From contig NC_079883.1 of the NCBI RefSeq assembly GCF_029227915.1, forward strand, positions 19,776,001-19,840,000: a DNA stretch of 64,000 nucleotides, read 5' to 3'. The position numbers and the translations under genes are program-made. The notes beneath the pieces were generated by a model. That model made no database searches, was not told the DNA's origin, and saw nothing but the letters and a program-made list of their open reading frames with translations. The stretch is from Hydractinia symbiolongicarpus (Eukaryota; Cnidaria; Hydrozoa; Anthoathecata; Hydractiniidae). Shown in pieces: positions 34,701 to 47,400 of the stretch. The stretch's first letter is position 1. Every line of letters starts with the position of its first letter.

Positions 34701-37700
34701 ATATTGAGGGTAAGATATATAAATTTATTGCATATTGCTCAGCCTTGGTGAATCCTTCTGATGTAATGTGTTTTTTACTTATTTCCTGGGTATTATACGC
34801 AGTTTTTAAAGATAAATTAACACCACTACATTACACTATCTAATCTTTATCTTGCGTAATTATACTTTTAATTTTGCGTTTGTTTTTTTAAGCTAAAAGC
34901 AGGACCATTTCATCTTGCCCACATTGCTCATAAGGCAACGTTAAGTTTTGTTATGTTTTTCTTCGATATAGCATAGCGCAAGCATACTCTAAGCCTGATT
35001 GTATTTTTAGCATAAGCATATGCAGGCCTGATTTTAAATTTTCACTTGCTTATAAAAAAAACATGTATAAGTTGGAATTGCAATGTTTTTTATTGTAGCA
35101 AATTTGTGTATTTGTTGTTTTCAGCGCACCAAACAAATTCGAAGCTTTGGCAGCTCATGACGCGTTAGTTGAGTTGAGTGGTGCTCTAAACGTGGTTGCT
35201 TGCAGTGTTATGAAAATCGCCAATGATATCCGATTTTTAGGATCAGGCCCGCGGTGTGGCTTAGGAGAATTACTTTTACCAGAAAACGAGCCTGGGAGCA
35301 GTATTATGCCTGGTGAGTAAATTTATGACTATTGCAAAACAAGATCATCTACATAATCTAAATCACTCCTGCAGTGACGTTTTAAGACATAAAAAGCTCT
35401 TTAGAGGAAAGTAAAAAATGTATACAATGAAACCTTTATTTAGCAGACATTTTGTTGCGGAAAAAATGTTTGCGGGTGACCGATTTTTAAAATGTTTGTG
35501 GATATGAGACAAACTTGTTAAAGTGTCGCAAAATTTCTGCAAATTTGTACAAAGTACTAAAAAGCCAGTAACACTTGATGATTTGATTAAGTTTTTTTCA
35601 CCTTGTTGAAAATTAATGACATGTTTTATTCATACCCTTTTTTCTTAAGCAGCACAAGTTGTTGTGTAAGCATCTCTCGTTTGATTTTCGATATTCAGTA
35701 CGTTTTTACCTAACATATCTCGCAAACTGTTATCGTTATTCAATCCATTTTCACTCAACCACTTCAAATTGGGTTGTTGCTTCGTCTTTTTTTTGTCCAA
35801 AAATAGACAAGAACCTTAATTATGATAATACTCTGAGTTGTTCGCAAAGTTTTTGTATATGGGTAACTTGTAATGTTTCGCAAACATGCTCGTTCTTCAC
35901 CGACCAACTTCTTTGGCTATCGTTTTCATTGGTACCCTTATGACCTCTGCGTGCTGGTGGATGCATTCCTGGTAAAGTGGACACTAAAGGTCTTAATGAC
36001 CACCCTTCAAGCCTAAGAAATTTTAACATATTTAGCAATGTTGGTATCTCCGGTAGGCTTACGGGAGTATGCCTTAGATAGGGTTATTTCATTTCGTTGC
36101 TTTATCTAGTTGTCTTTGTCATGATTGTAGAAATGTAAAAAATGTACATGTCTGAAGATTGGTGAGAAATGTGCATCTTCAGGGCAGCCATTGTCTGGAA
36201 TTTTTGGCCACTTCATAGACACAACAAGGTGACTAGTTTTTTCGTTAGAAACTCTAAGTCTAAGTATTTGTTACGAGGCAAGGTCGTCATGTAGTTTAAT
36301 ATAACATAAGTCATATATTTCAGTGTGTTATTGCAGTGGGTTGGGAAGCACATAGCTTGAAAAGACCTTTAATTAATTTGCTGACGTCCTCATTTTTACC
36401 GGAACTTGTTCCTGCATTATTTGGTAATAAAGTTGACAGGGCTGAGCAATGTTTCAATAACTTGCCTTTTCCACTTTCAACAGTAAGGAAAGGAAGTCCA
36501 TGCCTTGTTTGTAAGTAGCTCTACAGTTTTCTGGGATTTCCCCCCTTTTACCGCACTCCAGCTATTTCCTTAATTATAGGTTATATATAAATTGTTTTTT
36601 TTCTGACCAAGATGCTGTCAACAGTTGTTTTAATTCGTCAGAACATGGCTGTGGTTTATTGCCTCCCTGAGACAATTACTATCCGAAAATTTACGTTTCG
36701 ATGCAGTGGATGAAGAACACCTGGTTGTAGCAGTAGTAGGTCCAAGAAAGAAATTATTGTTTCACCTAGAGTGAAACAATAATTTCTTTGATTATACCAT
36801 ATACACCATGGTTGATTGATTAGGCCAGCCCAGAACGGTGGATACCTACTGCCTTATCATATGGATCATGCGAAGGGTGTTATCCTACTCGCAAAGAGGT
36901 TTATTTCTGGTTGGAAGTCTAGTTCTTTTAGAGCGTGAAAAAATTTCAGAATTTCGTTGAACATCTATTCTGTTCTCCTTTCCTGTTGTCGTGACTCTCT
37001 GTCTGCTTCATCGTTAAGAATTCCGAGAAAATGCGTAGCAATTATCCAATTATTTTGCTTATTTCCCATTTGCAAATGCTATGTGTAACCGTATACTTAT
37101 ACTTTCCACTACTCACTAAAATGCGTCTATCATGGCGGTAGAGGCTAATGTAATCTGCTTATCATAGTTTCCAGCACTCTTTTTTAAAGACTCGATTTTT
37201 CAGTCTTTCGTAGCTCTATAGTAGAATCTACCATTGGTATCCCTGACGTCCACAATTAGGCTTAGAATGGCTGAAAAATAAGAACACAATAAGAACATAG
37301 CGAGAGCTGAAGTTTTACTGATAAGACTCTTGAAAAACACACACACACTCAAAAACATGGGGAACATCTTTCAAGAAAAAATTTTTACTGAATCAAAATT
37401 GTTACTATTATTCGAAACATGTATTATACGTACAACAAAATAAATTTAAAATACTCAAAATATAGAAATGTAAGAACAATTTCAAGCTATAAACAAAGAT
37501 AAAAAAAAGTGTATATCAAGCTTAGCTACAGTACATACTAATAATATTTTTATAAGAACAAAATACTTAAGGTATACTTATATAAGACTAAAGCAAATTT
37601 TAAACTTTCTAACTTTCCATGTGTCTCTTTGCTTTGTTGTGGTGGAGTTTGATTCAGAGATATACCGAATCCCCGGACCACATCCAAAATGTTTTGGTCT

Positions 37701-40700
37701 TTCGTTATCACTTCTCAATTTTTTAGAAAATATTTTAACCTCCCTGCTATTACATTTCTGTTTATCCACTATAATAAATCGAAAAAAAATTTTATCACTG
37801 GATGTACATTTTTCAGTGTATGGAGGAAGTAACTCTCTCTTTTTGGAAACAAATGAGATAAATTGCTCACCTATCTGTGTTGAAGGTCGATAGTTATCTC
37901 TTCTGATGTTGTTGCTGTTGGTGTATCCCCTGGACCTAGAAGAGAAATTTGATCGGTAGAAATGTCCCTGTTGGTTAGAACCACTAGGCCCAGTGTTCCT
38001 TCGAAAGGGTTGCTGTTTAAACACATTGTTACGTTCTCGTAACAGTTTTGATGAAGCGCTGAGGTCTTTCTCGAAATTTTTCCCAAACAATGCGCTACAC
38101 TGTGACAAGGTCTTCTTATTGTCTTACAACACGGACTTCACCTTCTTAGGTTTTTTGTATAATGACTGTAATACATTAAATTGACGCATGCATGTAAGGC
38201 CCTGGAAGCTTGTCCCAACCAGAGTAATACACTGTTCTATTTTGTAAGTATATTTGACAGAACTAGTTTACTCTCCTCTGGATTGCCCATTGCACTGTCA
38301 ATTTCGGCTCAAACACTAGTTAGTAGGCCCAGGACGTTCGCTGGCAGTTATTGAGGCCCTTGTCCTGCTTGATCACAGGCCCCAATCCCCTTCCAAAAAG
38401 GATATCCTTCATGTAGGAATCCAGTTTTTTTGGTTCCATGAAATTGAATCCTTCAGAACCTCGTTATTCACGTGGGATGTCAAAGCATCATTGACATTGA
38501 GTTTTTCATATCTTTGGGAAGCTTCCAATGCTTCCCCTCTTTTTCTGGCCTGAATCGGTCATATCTTGGTTTTTTGTACTTGGTTCCTCAAAATCTGAAT
38601 CATCAGAGTCGTCAGAAGATGATGAGCTACTGGATGACGAGGATGAGCTTGATGAGCTCGAAGAGTTGTGTAAAGAAAAATGAGATCTCTTTTTCTTTTT
38701 CTTGCTGTTCCTCTTCTTTCTTTTCTTTGATTTTCCACGATTTTTAAAAAGAACCTCGTCTTTCTTATCCCTCTTACGGCTATGGTTCCCACCACTTTTT
38801 TCCAATTTCACACTCTTTTTTGTACCTGGACTCACGTTCTTCTTAGCTGTAGGACTCACGTCCTTTTTTCTTGTTGGACTCACATCCTGTTTTTCTTGGT
38901 CACCGATATTCTCGCCGTCAACACTCAAGGCATCACTCATAGTAGAGGGAGTATTGAAAAGATAAATATAGATATAGATATACCAAATATATGAAGCTGC
39001 AAAAATGCACGTCCGGTTTTTCGAGCGAGCAGATTTGAAGAGGCCATTTTGGTTCCATGAAATTGAATCCTTCAGAACCTTGTTATTCACGTGGGATGTC
39101 AAAGCATCATTGACATTGAGTTTTTCATATCTTTGGGAAGCTTCCAATGCTTCCCCTCTTTTTCTAGCCTGAATCGGTCATATCTTGGTTTTTTGTACTT
39201 GGTTCCTCAAAATCTGAATCATCAGAGTCGTCAGAAGATGATGAGCTACTGGATGACGAGGATGAGCTTGATGAGCTCGAAGAGTTGTGTAAAGAAAAAT
39301 GAGATCTCTTTCTCTTTTTCTTGCTGTTCCTCTTCTTTCTTTTCTTTGATTTTCCACGATTTTTAAAAAGAACCTCGTCTTTCTTATCCCTCTTACGGCT
39401 ATGGTTCCCACCACTTTTTTCCGATTTGACACTCTTTTTTGTACCTGGACTCACGTTCTTCTTAGCTGTAGGACTCACGTCCTTTTTTCTTGTTGGACTC
39501 ACATCCTGTTTTTCTTGGTCACCGATATTCTCGCCGTCAACACTCAAGGCATCACTCATAGTAGAGGGAGTATTGAAAAGATAAATATAGATATAGATAT
39601 ACCAAATATATGAAGCTGCAAAAATGCACGTCCGGTTTTTCGAGCGAGCAGATTTGAAGAGGCCATTATAGGTCTGGTACCGAACGTAAAAACGCTGAGT
39701 AGATTTGCAAATACGATATGAATCTGTGGATCTGAAGATTTCACAAAATAAAATAAAGTTTTTTTCTAATATTTTTCTTAAATAAAATGGATTGTGCAAT
39801 TGTTTACATTCCCGTAAATTTTATTAGTTAAAATCCCGAGAGAAAAATATGCGCTGAATTATGCTCCTGGGCGTATTCTAACGCCGACTGAGGGGTAATT
39901 TTACTTCATTGCGCATGCGTGTGGAAAAATCTCAAGAGCTTTTTCCGCTCAGACAGAAAATGCTGTCGTATGGAAAACTACCTTTAGTGAATTTTTCCAC
40001 GGCTCTTATTATAAAAGTAAGCAACCTCAGTCATAGAACACAAAAACTTTAAACTAAACTCGTGATAAATGCTGCGTTTGAAATAACTTTTTCAGGAGTA
40101 TTTTGGAGGAATGAGTATATATATACGAAAGATATAAAAAATAGACAGCTTTCTTCGCTTTGGTTGTCTCTTTTCAGTTGATAAACAACTTGTTTCCGTA
40201 AGATACGGCATGCGAATGCTAAATCGGGGGTAAAACCAAAATGTTTTCATCAATAACGGCCCTGCACGGGTTTTAAAATCAACAAAAAAACCCGTGTGGC
40301 AATTTTTTTTAACTTAGTATATTTTAGCGTAGCGCCATGCTTTGAGGACACAATGCATGAGCCATAAGCGACCCGTGATTTTAATACCGTGCACTTACAC
40401 AAGCGTATTATAATATAGGATACAACTCAGATTCTGGGATGTAAAATGGTCACGTGAAGAGGCCTGTACCAGGGTCATGTTCGTATCGACGTCTTGTTGT
40501 CAGAAAAGATACAAGATGCCCTGGGACAAGGTTGCGTTAATCTAACACCATCACTATAAACACATTTAGTATATGTCAGTTATGTGTCAATAAAAATACA
40601 TATAACGTTTACTCAATTACTTGCTGTACTTCGCGTCCGATCAGTTTTTCTACGTAATTGAAAGAGGAAATTTCGTAAGTCGAATCTGGTTTAAATACTT

Positions 40701-41281
40701 CGGATCAGAGGCCTCTCGTATTGCTTATAAAACATTCCGTTTTTTCTTAAAATATGTATAAAAAAATCGTGCTTTTCACAATATTTATGCCACAACAAAT
40801 TTTGCTTCTCGCGAAATTTGACAAATAAAAAATCGGAATTACATCTGTCTTTTCAGGTAAGGTAAATCCAACCCAATGCGAGGCTATCACTATGGTTGCA
40901 GCTCAAATTATGGGAAATCACGTTGCCGTCACTGTGGGTGGAAGTAATGGTCATTTTGAACTGAATGTGTTTAAACCGCTCATGGTTAAAAATGTTTTGC
41001 AGTCTGCTCGTCTACTTGGTGATGCCGCAGTTTCATTTTCTGATAATTGCGTTGACGGGATTGTGGCGAACCGAGAGCGTATTGATAAACTACTACACGA
41101 ATCACTGATGTTGGTGACTGCTCTCAATACTCACATTGGATACGACAAGGCTGCGAAAATCGCGAAGACAGCGCACAAGAACGGATCTACCCTTAAAGCC
41201 ACTGCGATACAACTAGGTTATTTAACTGAAGAACAGTTTAACGAATGGGTGAAACCGGAGGATATGTTGGGACCAAAATAA
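31768..41281 (+). CDS. FH: Fumarate hydratase (class II fumarase), seven exons, first exon missing
   Basis: Reversibly hydrates fumarate to L-malate in the TCA cycle; animal FH acts in mitochondria and cytosol. Exons: 31768-31893, 31986-32096, 32163-32339, 32557-32712, 34244-34452, 35125-35312 and 40857-41281. Lengths sum to 1392 nt (463 residues plus stop), joining in frame with GT-AG borders. Seen: [76 protein letters not shown], then [16 protein letters not shown], the fumarase signature with the mobile catalytic serine loop, split by the last intron, and the C terminus [12 protein letters not shown]. The first coding exon, expected to carry the mitochondrial leader, was not recognised upstream. 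No damage in the conserved core, so it should be functional. It meets MED29 tail to tail. Confidence 0.97.
36747..36789. repeat. Perfect 19-bp hairpin in the last FH intron
   Basis: AAAGAAATTATTGTTTCAC (36747-36765) is followed by the 5-base loop CTAGA and its exact reverse complement (36771-36789). It could be a tiny MITE or an excision scar. A small-RNA precursor is possible but unsupported. Confidence 0.75.
37578..39165 (-). pseudogene. DIRS-like retrotransposon fragment (ORF1 and start of pol)
   Basis: On the minus strand, about 39147-38506 gives a Lys/Ser-rich N-terminal region ([14 protein letters not shown], repeated K-x-VSP units, KKRKKR, a run of 18 Ser codons, then [11 protein letters not shown]). 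Further on (38250-38000) comes [14 protein letters not shown] then [20 protein letters not shown], the ORF1 pattern of DIRS elements. At 37760-37600 GRLKYFLKN, then [14 protein letters not shown] and [12 protein letters not shown] match the linker that precedes the DIRS reverse transcriptase. Stops occur in between and no RT, RNase H or recombinase follows, so this is a truncated copy. It lies in FH intron 6, antisense to FH. Confidence 0.65.
38430..39663. repeat. 619-bp tandem duplication
   Basis: 38430-39048 and 39049-39663 are the same sequence with a handful of substitutions (for example CACACT preceded by AATTT versus GATTT). The repeat covers the start codon and the Lys/Ser-rich half of the DIRS-like ORF1, so the element's 5' part is present twice. 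The low divergence indicates a late event. Confidence 0.92.
39670..40856. other. Rest of FH intron 6
   Basis: No coding sequence. 40497-40536 is a fragment of the CAACCTCG-type MITE (GATACAAGATGCCCTGGGAC) similar to the one at 14697-14735. The region ends at the TTTTCAG acceptor of the last FH exon. Confidence 0.5.
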
Positions 41282-41318
41282 ATGAATCAACTTGACTGTA
41301 AATATAAAAAGTGAAACA

Positions 41319-41324
41319 AATAAA
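41319..41324 (+). terminator. FH: Polyadenylation signal AATAAA of FH
   Basis: AATAAA 38 bp after the FH stop codon, followed by a T-rich stretch. It is the only canonical signal between the FH and MED29 stop codons. Confidence 0.7.
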
Positions 41325-41401
41325 AACTTTCCTGTTTCGATATAATGTATTTTTCCTAAAAATATTAGAGCTGGCGACTGTACGAGTTAAAAATTTCACG
41401 G

Positions 41402-44400
41402 TTACAGTTCGTCGGCGAACTCGGACAACATATTACGCAGTTCCATTGATGCTTTCACTTGCTTTTTAGCGTTCTTTAAAAATTGAGAGTAAAACAAAAT
41501 ATCCTTCGGCTTTTCAGAACCGACATTTTGGTTATGAGAGGTGTTAAATGATGATGTCACTTCAGTTGAAAAGTTGCTACCCATCAGATATTGAGCAACC
41601 GTTGAATCAGCCAGTACCTATACAACAAAAAAACAGCTAGTACCTATACAACAAAGAAACACCTGCCAGCAACAGCAGTCGAAATTTAAACGCAAGCTTA
41701 AAACAACAACAACAAAAAATTTAGACGGAGATTGTATAGGTAAATATTCGTATACATTAAGAACTAAATTTTTCGGCGGAAATTGTTTTGGACACAATTT
41801 TTTATTTCAGCAGAAAAATTTTTAAAGTCAAAAATGATAGTAAGTTGTATGGGAAGTTTTAACCAAATTTTAAAAGTAATGATTACGGAAAATGACACAA
41901 AAAGAAGGCTAGAATCATTGAAAGTGTACATATATTCAATCAAGATCTAAAAAAGGGTCTTCAGGATCCAACTTATAGTTAGAGCCTCAGCCAAATGTTA
42001 AAATAACGAAAATAATAACTTCAAAAACTGCAGTTTTTATTGATTTTCTGGTTACCCTATATATAATTTCTATGCAATGGCCCTTTTTTAAAAAAATTAG
42101 AAAAACCAAAATTTTCGGACAAAAAAACTTTCGGCAGAAACAAATTTCGGATTCGTTTCTAAAAATTTAATGCAAAAGATAATGAACATGAGAAAAATTT
42201 TTTTCTGGATTAGAGATACTATAAACTGCTAAATCTCAAAAATTGGGGCTATTCAGGGGCTTCTTGCTTTAAATAAATTTTTGCGCGAATTATGCAATTT
42301 TACGAATATTTGGATTTTTGCAAAATGATTTAACTTTCACTGTCATCATTCGAGAAAATATGTCCTCGAAGTTATTTTGTAAATTCACCATTTTTAACTT
42401 CGCCCGAAGTCATCAGTCGGTGACATCCTACCAAAGTCCTGAGGGCCAGTTTTTACTTTGGCAGGAGTCGAGTAATAAACGTCGAAAATACGCTCTCTGA
42501 AATGTCCTCATTATGGAACAACCCGCTCCACGACCCGGAAAGGTCAGAAAAATCGTGGAAGTGCCGACGCTAGCAAAAATTAGCATACTCTAAATTTTGG
42601 ATCTGACCAAAAACCTAAGATGCTACCTTAAGGGAAGAAAAGTATGCGGAAGAAAAGATTGCGAATTCATGATCGAAAAAATCGTAAATTGCGAGATCAA
42701 AGATTGCGAATTGGTGATACAATGATGAAATTGCGGAATTAAAGATTGCGAATCCGGTATTGTGTGAAGAAATTGCGGAATTTAAAATTGCGAATTGATA
42801 AGATTTGTTCCTTTGAAAATTTCTTTTGATGCAAATAAACCTTCGTATAGCAATACAACGACAGAAGTAACTCGTCTTTTTCTTGGAAATTGACAAAATT
42901 AGACTATTTTTTGAATTGCTGGAGAAAAGATTGCGAATTTTGACCAAATTCACAATCTTTAGTTCCGCCATCTTTTCTTGCGCAATAATTACTTCCCTTA
43001 AGGTAAGTTCGCTGTAAACATTGACAAGTGAATTTTGACAAGTTCGCAGTGTGTGTTACTTGATGGAACCAGCGTTCTTAATTGCTTGTGGTTGCGATTT
43101 TTTCCCCAATATATTATGTTCAGGTGTCGAGAATCGCAAACAGCCACAACAAATAAAAGGTTTTCACATAAATTTCTTAATGATACTACAAAATGTCCAC
43201 TACCAACCCGCGTCCTGTCTCTCGCTATGGCACAGAATAATAAAAATATATAGCGCGTGACCATCTGTGTAGTCGTAACACGAAGCTACGCCCGACGGCT
43301 TATCACGTACGGACACTAATTACAACACAGTATACTTAGCTGCCGATAAAGGACGAAATTCGTTCTAACTATTTATTAGACCTATTTCCATATCTATTTG
43401 GTTCCGCGTAATATGCATGCGAAAATGCAGAATGACATGACAACGAGATTACTTATGAGCAAATTTTGGGACGCTGGTTGTTTACATGCAAGTTTAAAGA
43501 ACGTACCAATAAAATGTTGACTTTTGCAGTTTTAACTGGCAGTTTCACAAAGGTAGCCAACCAGAATAACTACCAGGCAAAAAAGCAGGAGTCAGCTAAG
43601 CTACAACCCTGGAAAAACATATTGTAAATTTCATTTTGAGCTCTCCATTCCTCCAAAATCAATGTTGAATATGCTTGACAGATGCTAACAGAAGTACTCC
43701 AGAAACCTGGAGTACTAGAGATAAATAACATTGCTTGGGGAAAAAAGAGGAGGACAGTAAAAAGATTTCAACATTAAGAATAATGAAAAGGCTGGATTTT
43801 CCTATAACATTTTTTTCAAGTATTCTTTCCAGGTTGTAGCTATAGCTTAAGCCTCATGAGTAATCAATAAAGCATTTTACAACATTTGTTGCGTACAATA
43901 TTTAAAATTATATTAACTATTGGCTGTTGTGACTGTGTAATTGTCACACTCCCTCTGTCACTGCTCTCTTTCTCACTCGCCGACTGTCAATAATCTAACA
44001 GTTTGTAAATAATATGAATTGATAGAGCATAGAACTTATCATAACTCTCCATATATAGAAAAAGTAGTCTTTTTTTAAATGGCATCCTAATTTTTAAGTT
44101 TTTATTTTAAATAAAATAAAAATAAAATAATATACAACTTTTTTTATAAGAATGTCTGAATTTCAGCTGTTAACGTGCTCACAATTAATGTTCTTTAAAG
44201 CCAGGTCCTTTTGTATTTTGTTTTTTCGCCTATATATACTTAAAATCTTGAACATTAATCTGAAACATTGTTTTTTTACTCACAGAAAATAATCTTCATG
44301 GAATTCTTCAATAGTGTTGATTTGTAAAGAATTTTTTTTTTTTTATCTTAAAATTATACACAGTATTTACACCAACTATTGTACTGTCAGCAAGCCAGGC

Positions 44401-47400
44401 TAATGTTATTGTCACAGATATTAGTTAAATAATAAAGTACATTCAATAACCCTGTGACAAAAAATAAATACCAGCAACGCCACCAATTTTAGTAAACAGC
44501 TTGAAATTTCACGTTTGTTTGGAATAAGTCAACTAACTACTCATATCATCATATTTAAAGCTTGCTAATACCTAGCTCATTTAACACCAAGAATAACAAA
44601 CAAGCCATTAGAACGGCCCAATGTTTGGCAGATACATGCTATTATTCCATAATATCACCGAACGTTAATAATAATCTAAGTGACAAATTTTGCAAGTATT
44701 GCAAGTAAACAAACCATATCCCACTACTTCTCTGCAAATTAAAAATTTGCTCACAACTAATCTCGCATCTATTCGGTATTTTCCGCAGAACGAAAATGAA
44801 TATGGAAATAGGTGTATTAATAGTCGTAAAGTCTATAAACATGCAAATTATATTTTTATTAAATCCTAGTAATGGGCTATTGGCGAAAATAAATATTTGA
44901 AACTCCATTACTCCATTAAGGTAAGAAGTGATCAGGCTTTATATAAAAATCCGTTCCAAATTCATACCAGTTTAAACGAAGCAGCAAGTGCTAATATTCG
45001 CTCGTAGTCAACTCATCCCAAAATCTGCAAAATACATGCCAGGAAGAAATGCTTCACTGTGTACATTTTTATAAAAAAGGCTATTTTAAGAGTAATCTGA
45101 TTATTTTCCAAATTTATTGAATTTGATAAAAAAATGGCTCTTGTCGGAAAGCACAGGAAGCGAGGAGTATAAAAAAATCTCGGGTAAACTTACCAACCAA
45201 TGATGAACTTGATCACTTATATTGTAAAAATCTTCCATGCATTTGTTCAGCGATTGCACATCGCTTTGCCTATAGTCAAAAATATTTTGTCACATGAGAA
45301 AAAAACACTCTTGACTCATGAGCTGGTGTAACAGCCATGTTTTGTTTCATTGCAAAATGTTACTTTAAGCTTTACTTTAATTCCGTTGCAGTAGTAAAAA
45401 TATTTCTCTAAAAACTTAGCGATGACAGTGTACGCTAGACGTCAATCCGACGTTTACATTTGAGTCCCTGCTTCGTTGCCTTAAACGTCAAAATCAATGT
45501 AATATTTAAGTATCAATTTTTGAAATCACAAGTACTCAATTACGGTCCAGTATCATTTCACTGCTGTAAGTACCTTTATTAAGGCCCTTGAAGGATCATG
45601 GTCATTTATGTATTATTGTTACTCAAAATATGCAAAAATTTATACATAAAAAATATTATTCTGCATACAAAGTGAACATTCGGCATAACAGAATCTAGAC
45701 ATGTAAAAGACGTGTACACTTCATTGAAAACAGTCCAGTTCTTGTTGTTGTTGTTGTTTGCGTGATAACAACAAATCAGTTTAAAATAGTTCTTATTTTC
45801 AAAAAAACTATTCTTCACGGTATAACGTCGGATTGATGTTTACCTTAAAAAAGAACTAAGGGGCTAATCACATGAGGCGAGCCGGCCCGGTTAAGCGGGC
45901 TGGCTCGCTTTGCCGAGATCTCGCTTCTATTAAAAGATTTCTTATGAAAAGTGAATTGCGATCACATGAGAAACAAGCCAGCCCGGTTTGCCGAGATTTC
46001 GCTTTGTTGAACCGAGATCTCGGTTAGACGGGCTGGAAATTTCTCATGTGATTGCTCCAGCCCGGCTAACCGGGCTGATTTTTTAGCTCGTGTGCATGCC
46101 TAAACTTTTGAAAGATCAATATTGCGGGCAATACTATGGCTGGTCCTTCTGGAGCCAAAAAAGTGTGGAAAAACTTTCGCTGGGAACCCGAATTCATTGA
46201 CGATTTGTTGTCTTGCCTCCTGGAATTCAAGACACATATGCTTTTTATGTGTCAAGATTTCGATGCTAATAAGCCAAGATTATATTCAGAAATTCGTTTA
46301 TCAATTGCCAAACTGTATAGCAATGATGATAAACCTTTTGGCCCAGTAGCAGTTTCTGTTATGCCAACAGATTTATTAAATGAGGATGAAAGGAATAAAT
46401 TTAGTGCAAGGATAAAAGAGGAAAAGGCGCCATCTTTGTTACCGCGCAAAACATAAACAAAGTCACGTGACTCAAATTCAGCTGCGTTTTCCTCATGTGA
46501 TGGCACAAAATTATCAGCCCGCCTAACCGAGCCAGCTCACTTAACCGGGCTGGCTCGCCTCATGTGATCAGCCCCTAAAGATTGATAACAAGTTGTGCTT
46601 AAAATGTTCATTATAGTATGAATATAAACTGTATTAATTACAAGCTCGTGAGCTTGTGTTAAAACGCAAATGTGTCCCACAAGAATGTAAATTTTTGCCT
46701 CTCTGAGCACCAAACGGGAGAAGTCGTGTGTTCGAATCTCATCTTGGTAACTATTTTTACTTTTTTTTTTTTTGCCGTTATAAATTTTATTTTTTACAAA
46801 GATAAGAAAAGTGTTCAAAAGCATTATTTAACAACTGGTAAAGTAAAAGGTGTTTCCACCAAAGTTTACAAAAGTTAATATGGGGAGAATTAAGGTCTCC
46901 TCAAATGCCAGGAAAGTAGTCTGCAAAAAATAAAATTTCCACAACATTACGTAAGAGAGAAACAAAGACGCTCCACCATATCTGTTTATTAAATACATCG
47001 ATTTTACAAAATTTAATTAAAATGTAAGCAAAAGGCAAATTATATTGTAAATAATGATGAGAACGGAATTCTTTTCGCTACGCTAATGACACGCCAACAT
47101 AGAGAAATATGATTTCGGAAACATGCCGAAAGAACGTAAATTTTCGATTCCGTTCTTGTTATTTGTCTCCGCGCCATAAGTGCACAGGATTCTTTTTATC
47201 GAAGTTTGCTGTTTGTGACATTGCCTATCTGAATAGCAAAATATGTCGTGTCAAACTTCGTAACAGAAATCACAATCTGATAAACAGCTTTTTGTAATGT
47301 TGTTTTACGTATGTTATACGTCTTGTTTTTATTATATTTGTGAGCTCTGGTTCTCGAGATATTTAAGGTCAAAGTAGTCCAACGGTCACCGCCATGACAG

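Noticed and set aside
38506-39799. Two Ser/Lys-rich open frames that look like SR-type or nuclear host proteins
   Set aside because: They are tandem copies of one sequence, sit antisense in an FH intron, and are followed on the same strand by DIRS-type ORF1 and pre-RT motifs; best explained as retrotransposon sequence.
46537-46824. Open frame with EIRTHDFSRLVLREAK, also seen at 12658-12948
   Set aside because: It is the reverse translation of the dispersed SINE-like repeat present at both sites, not a protein gene.
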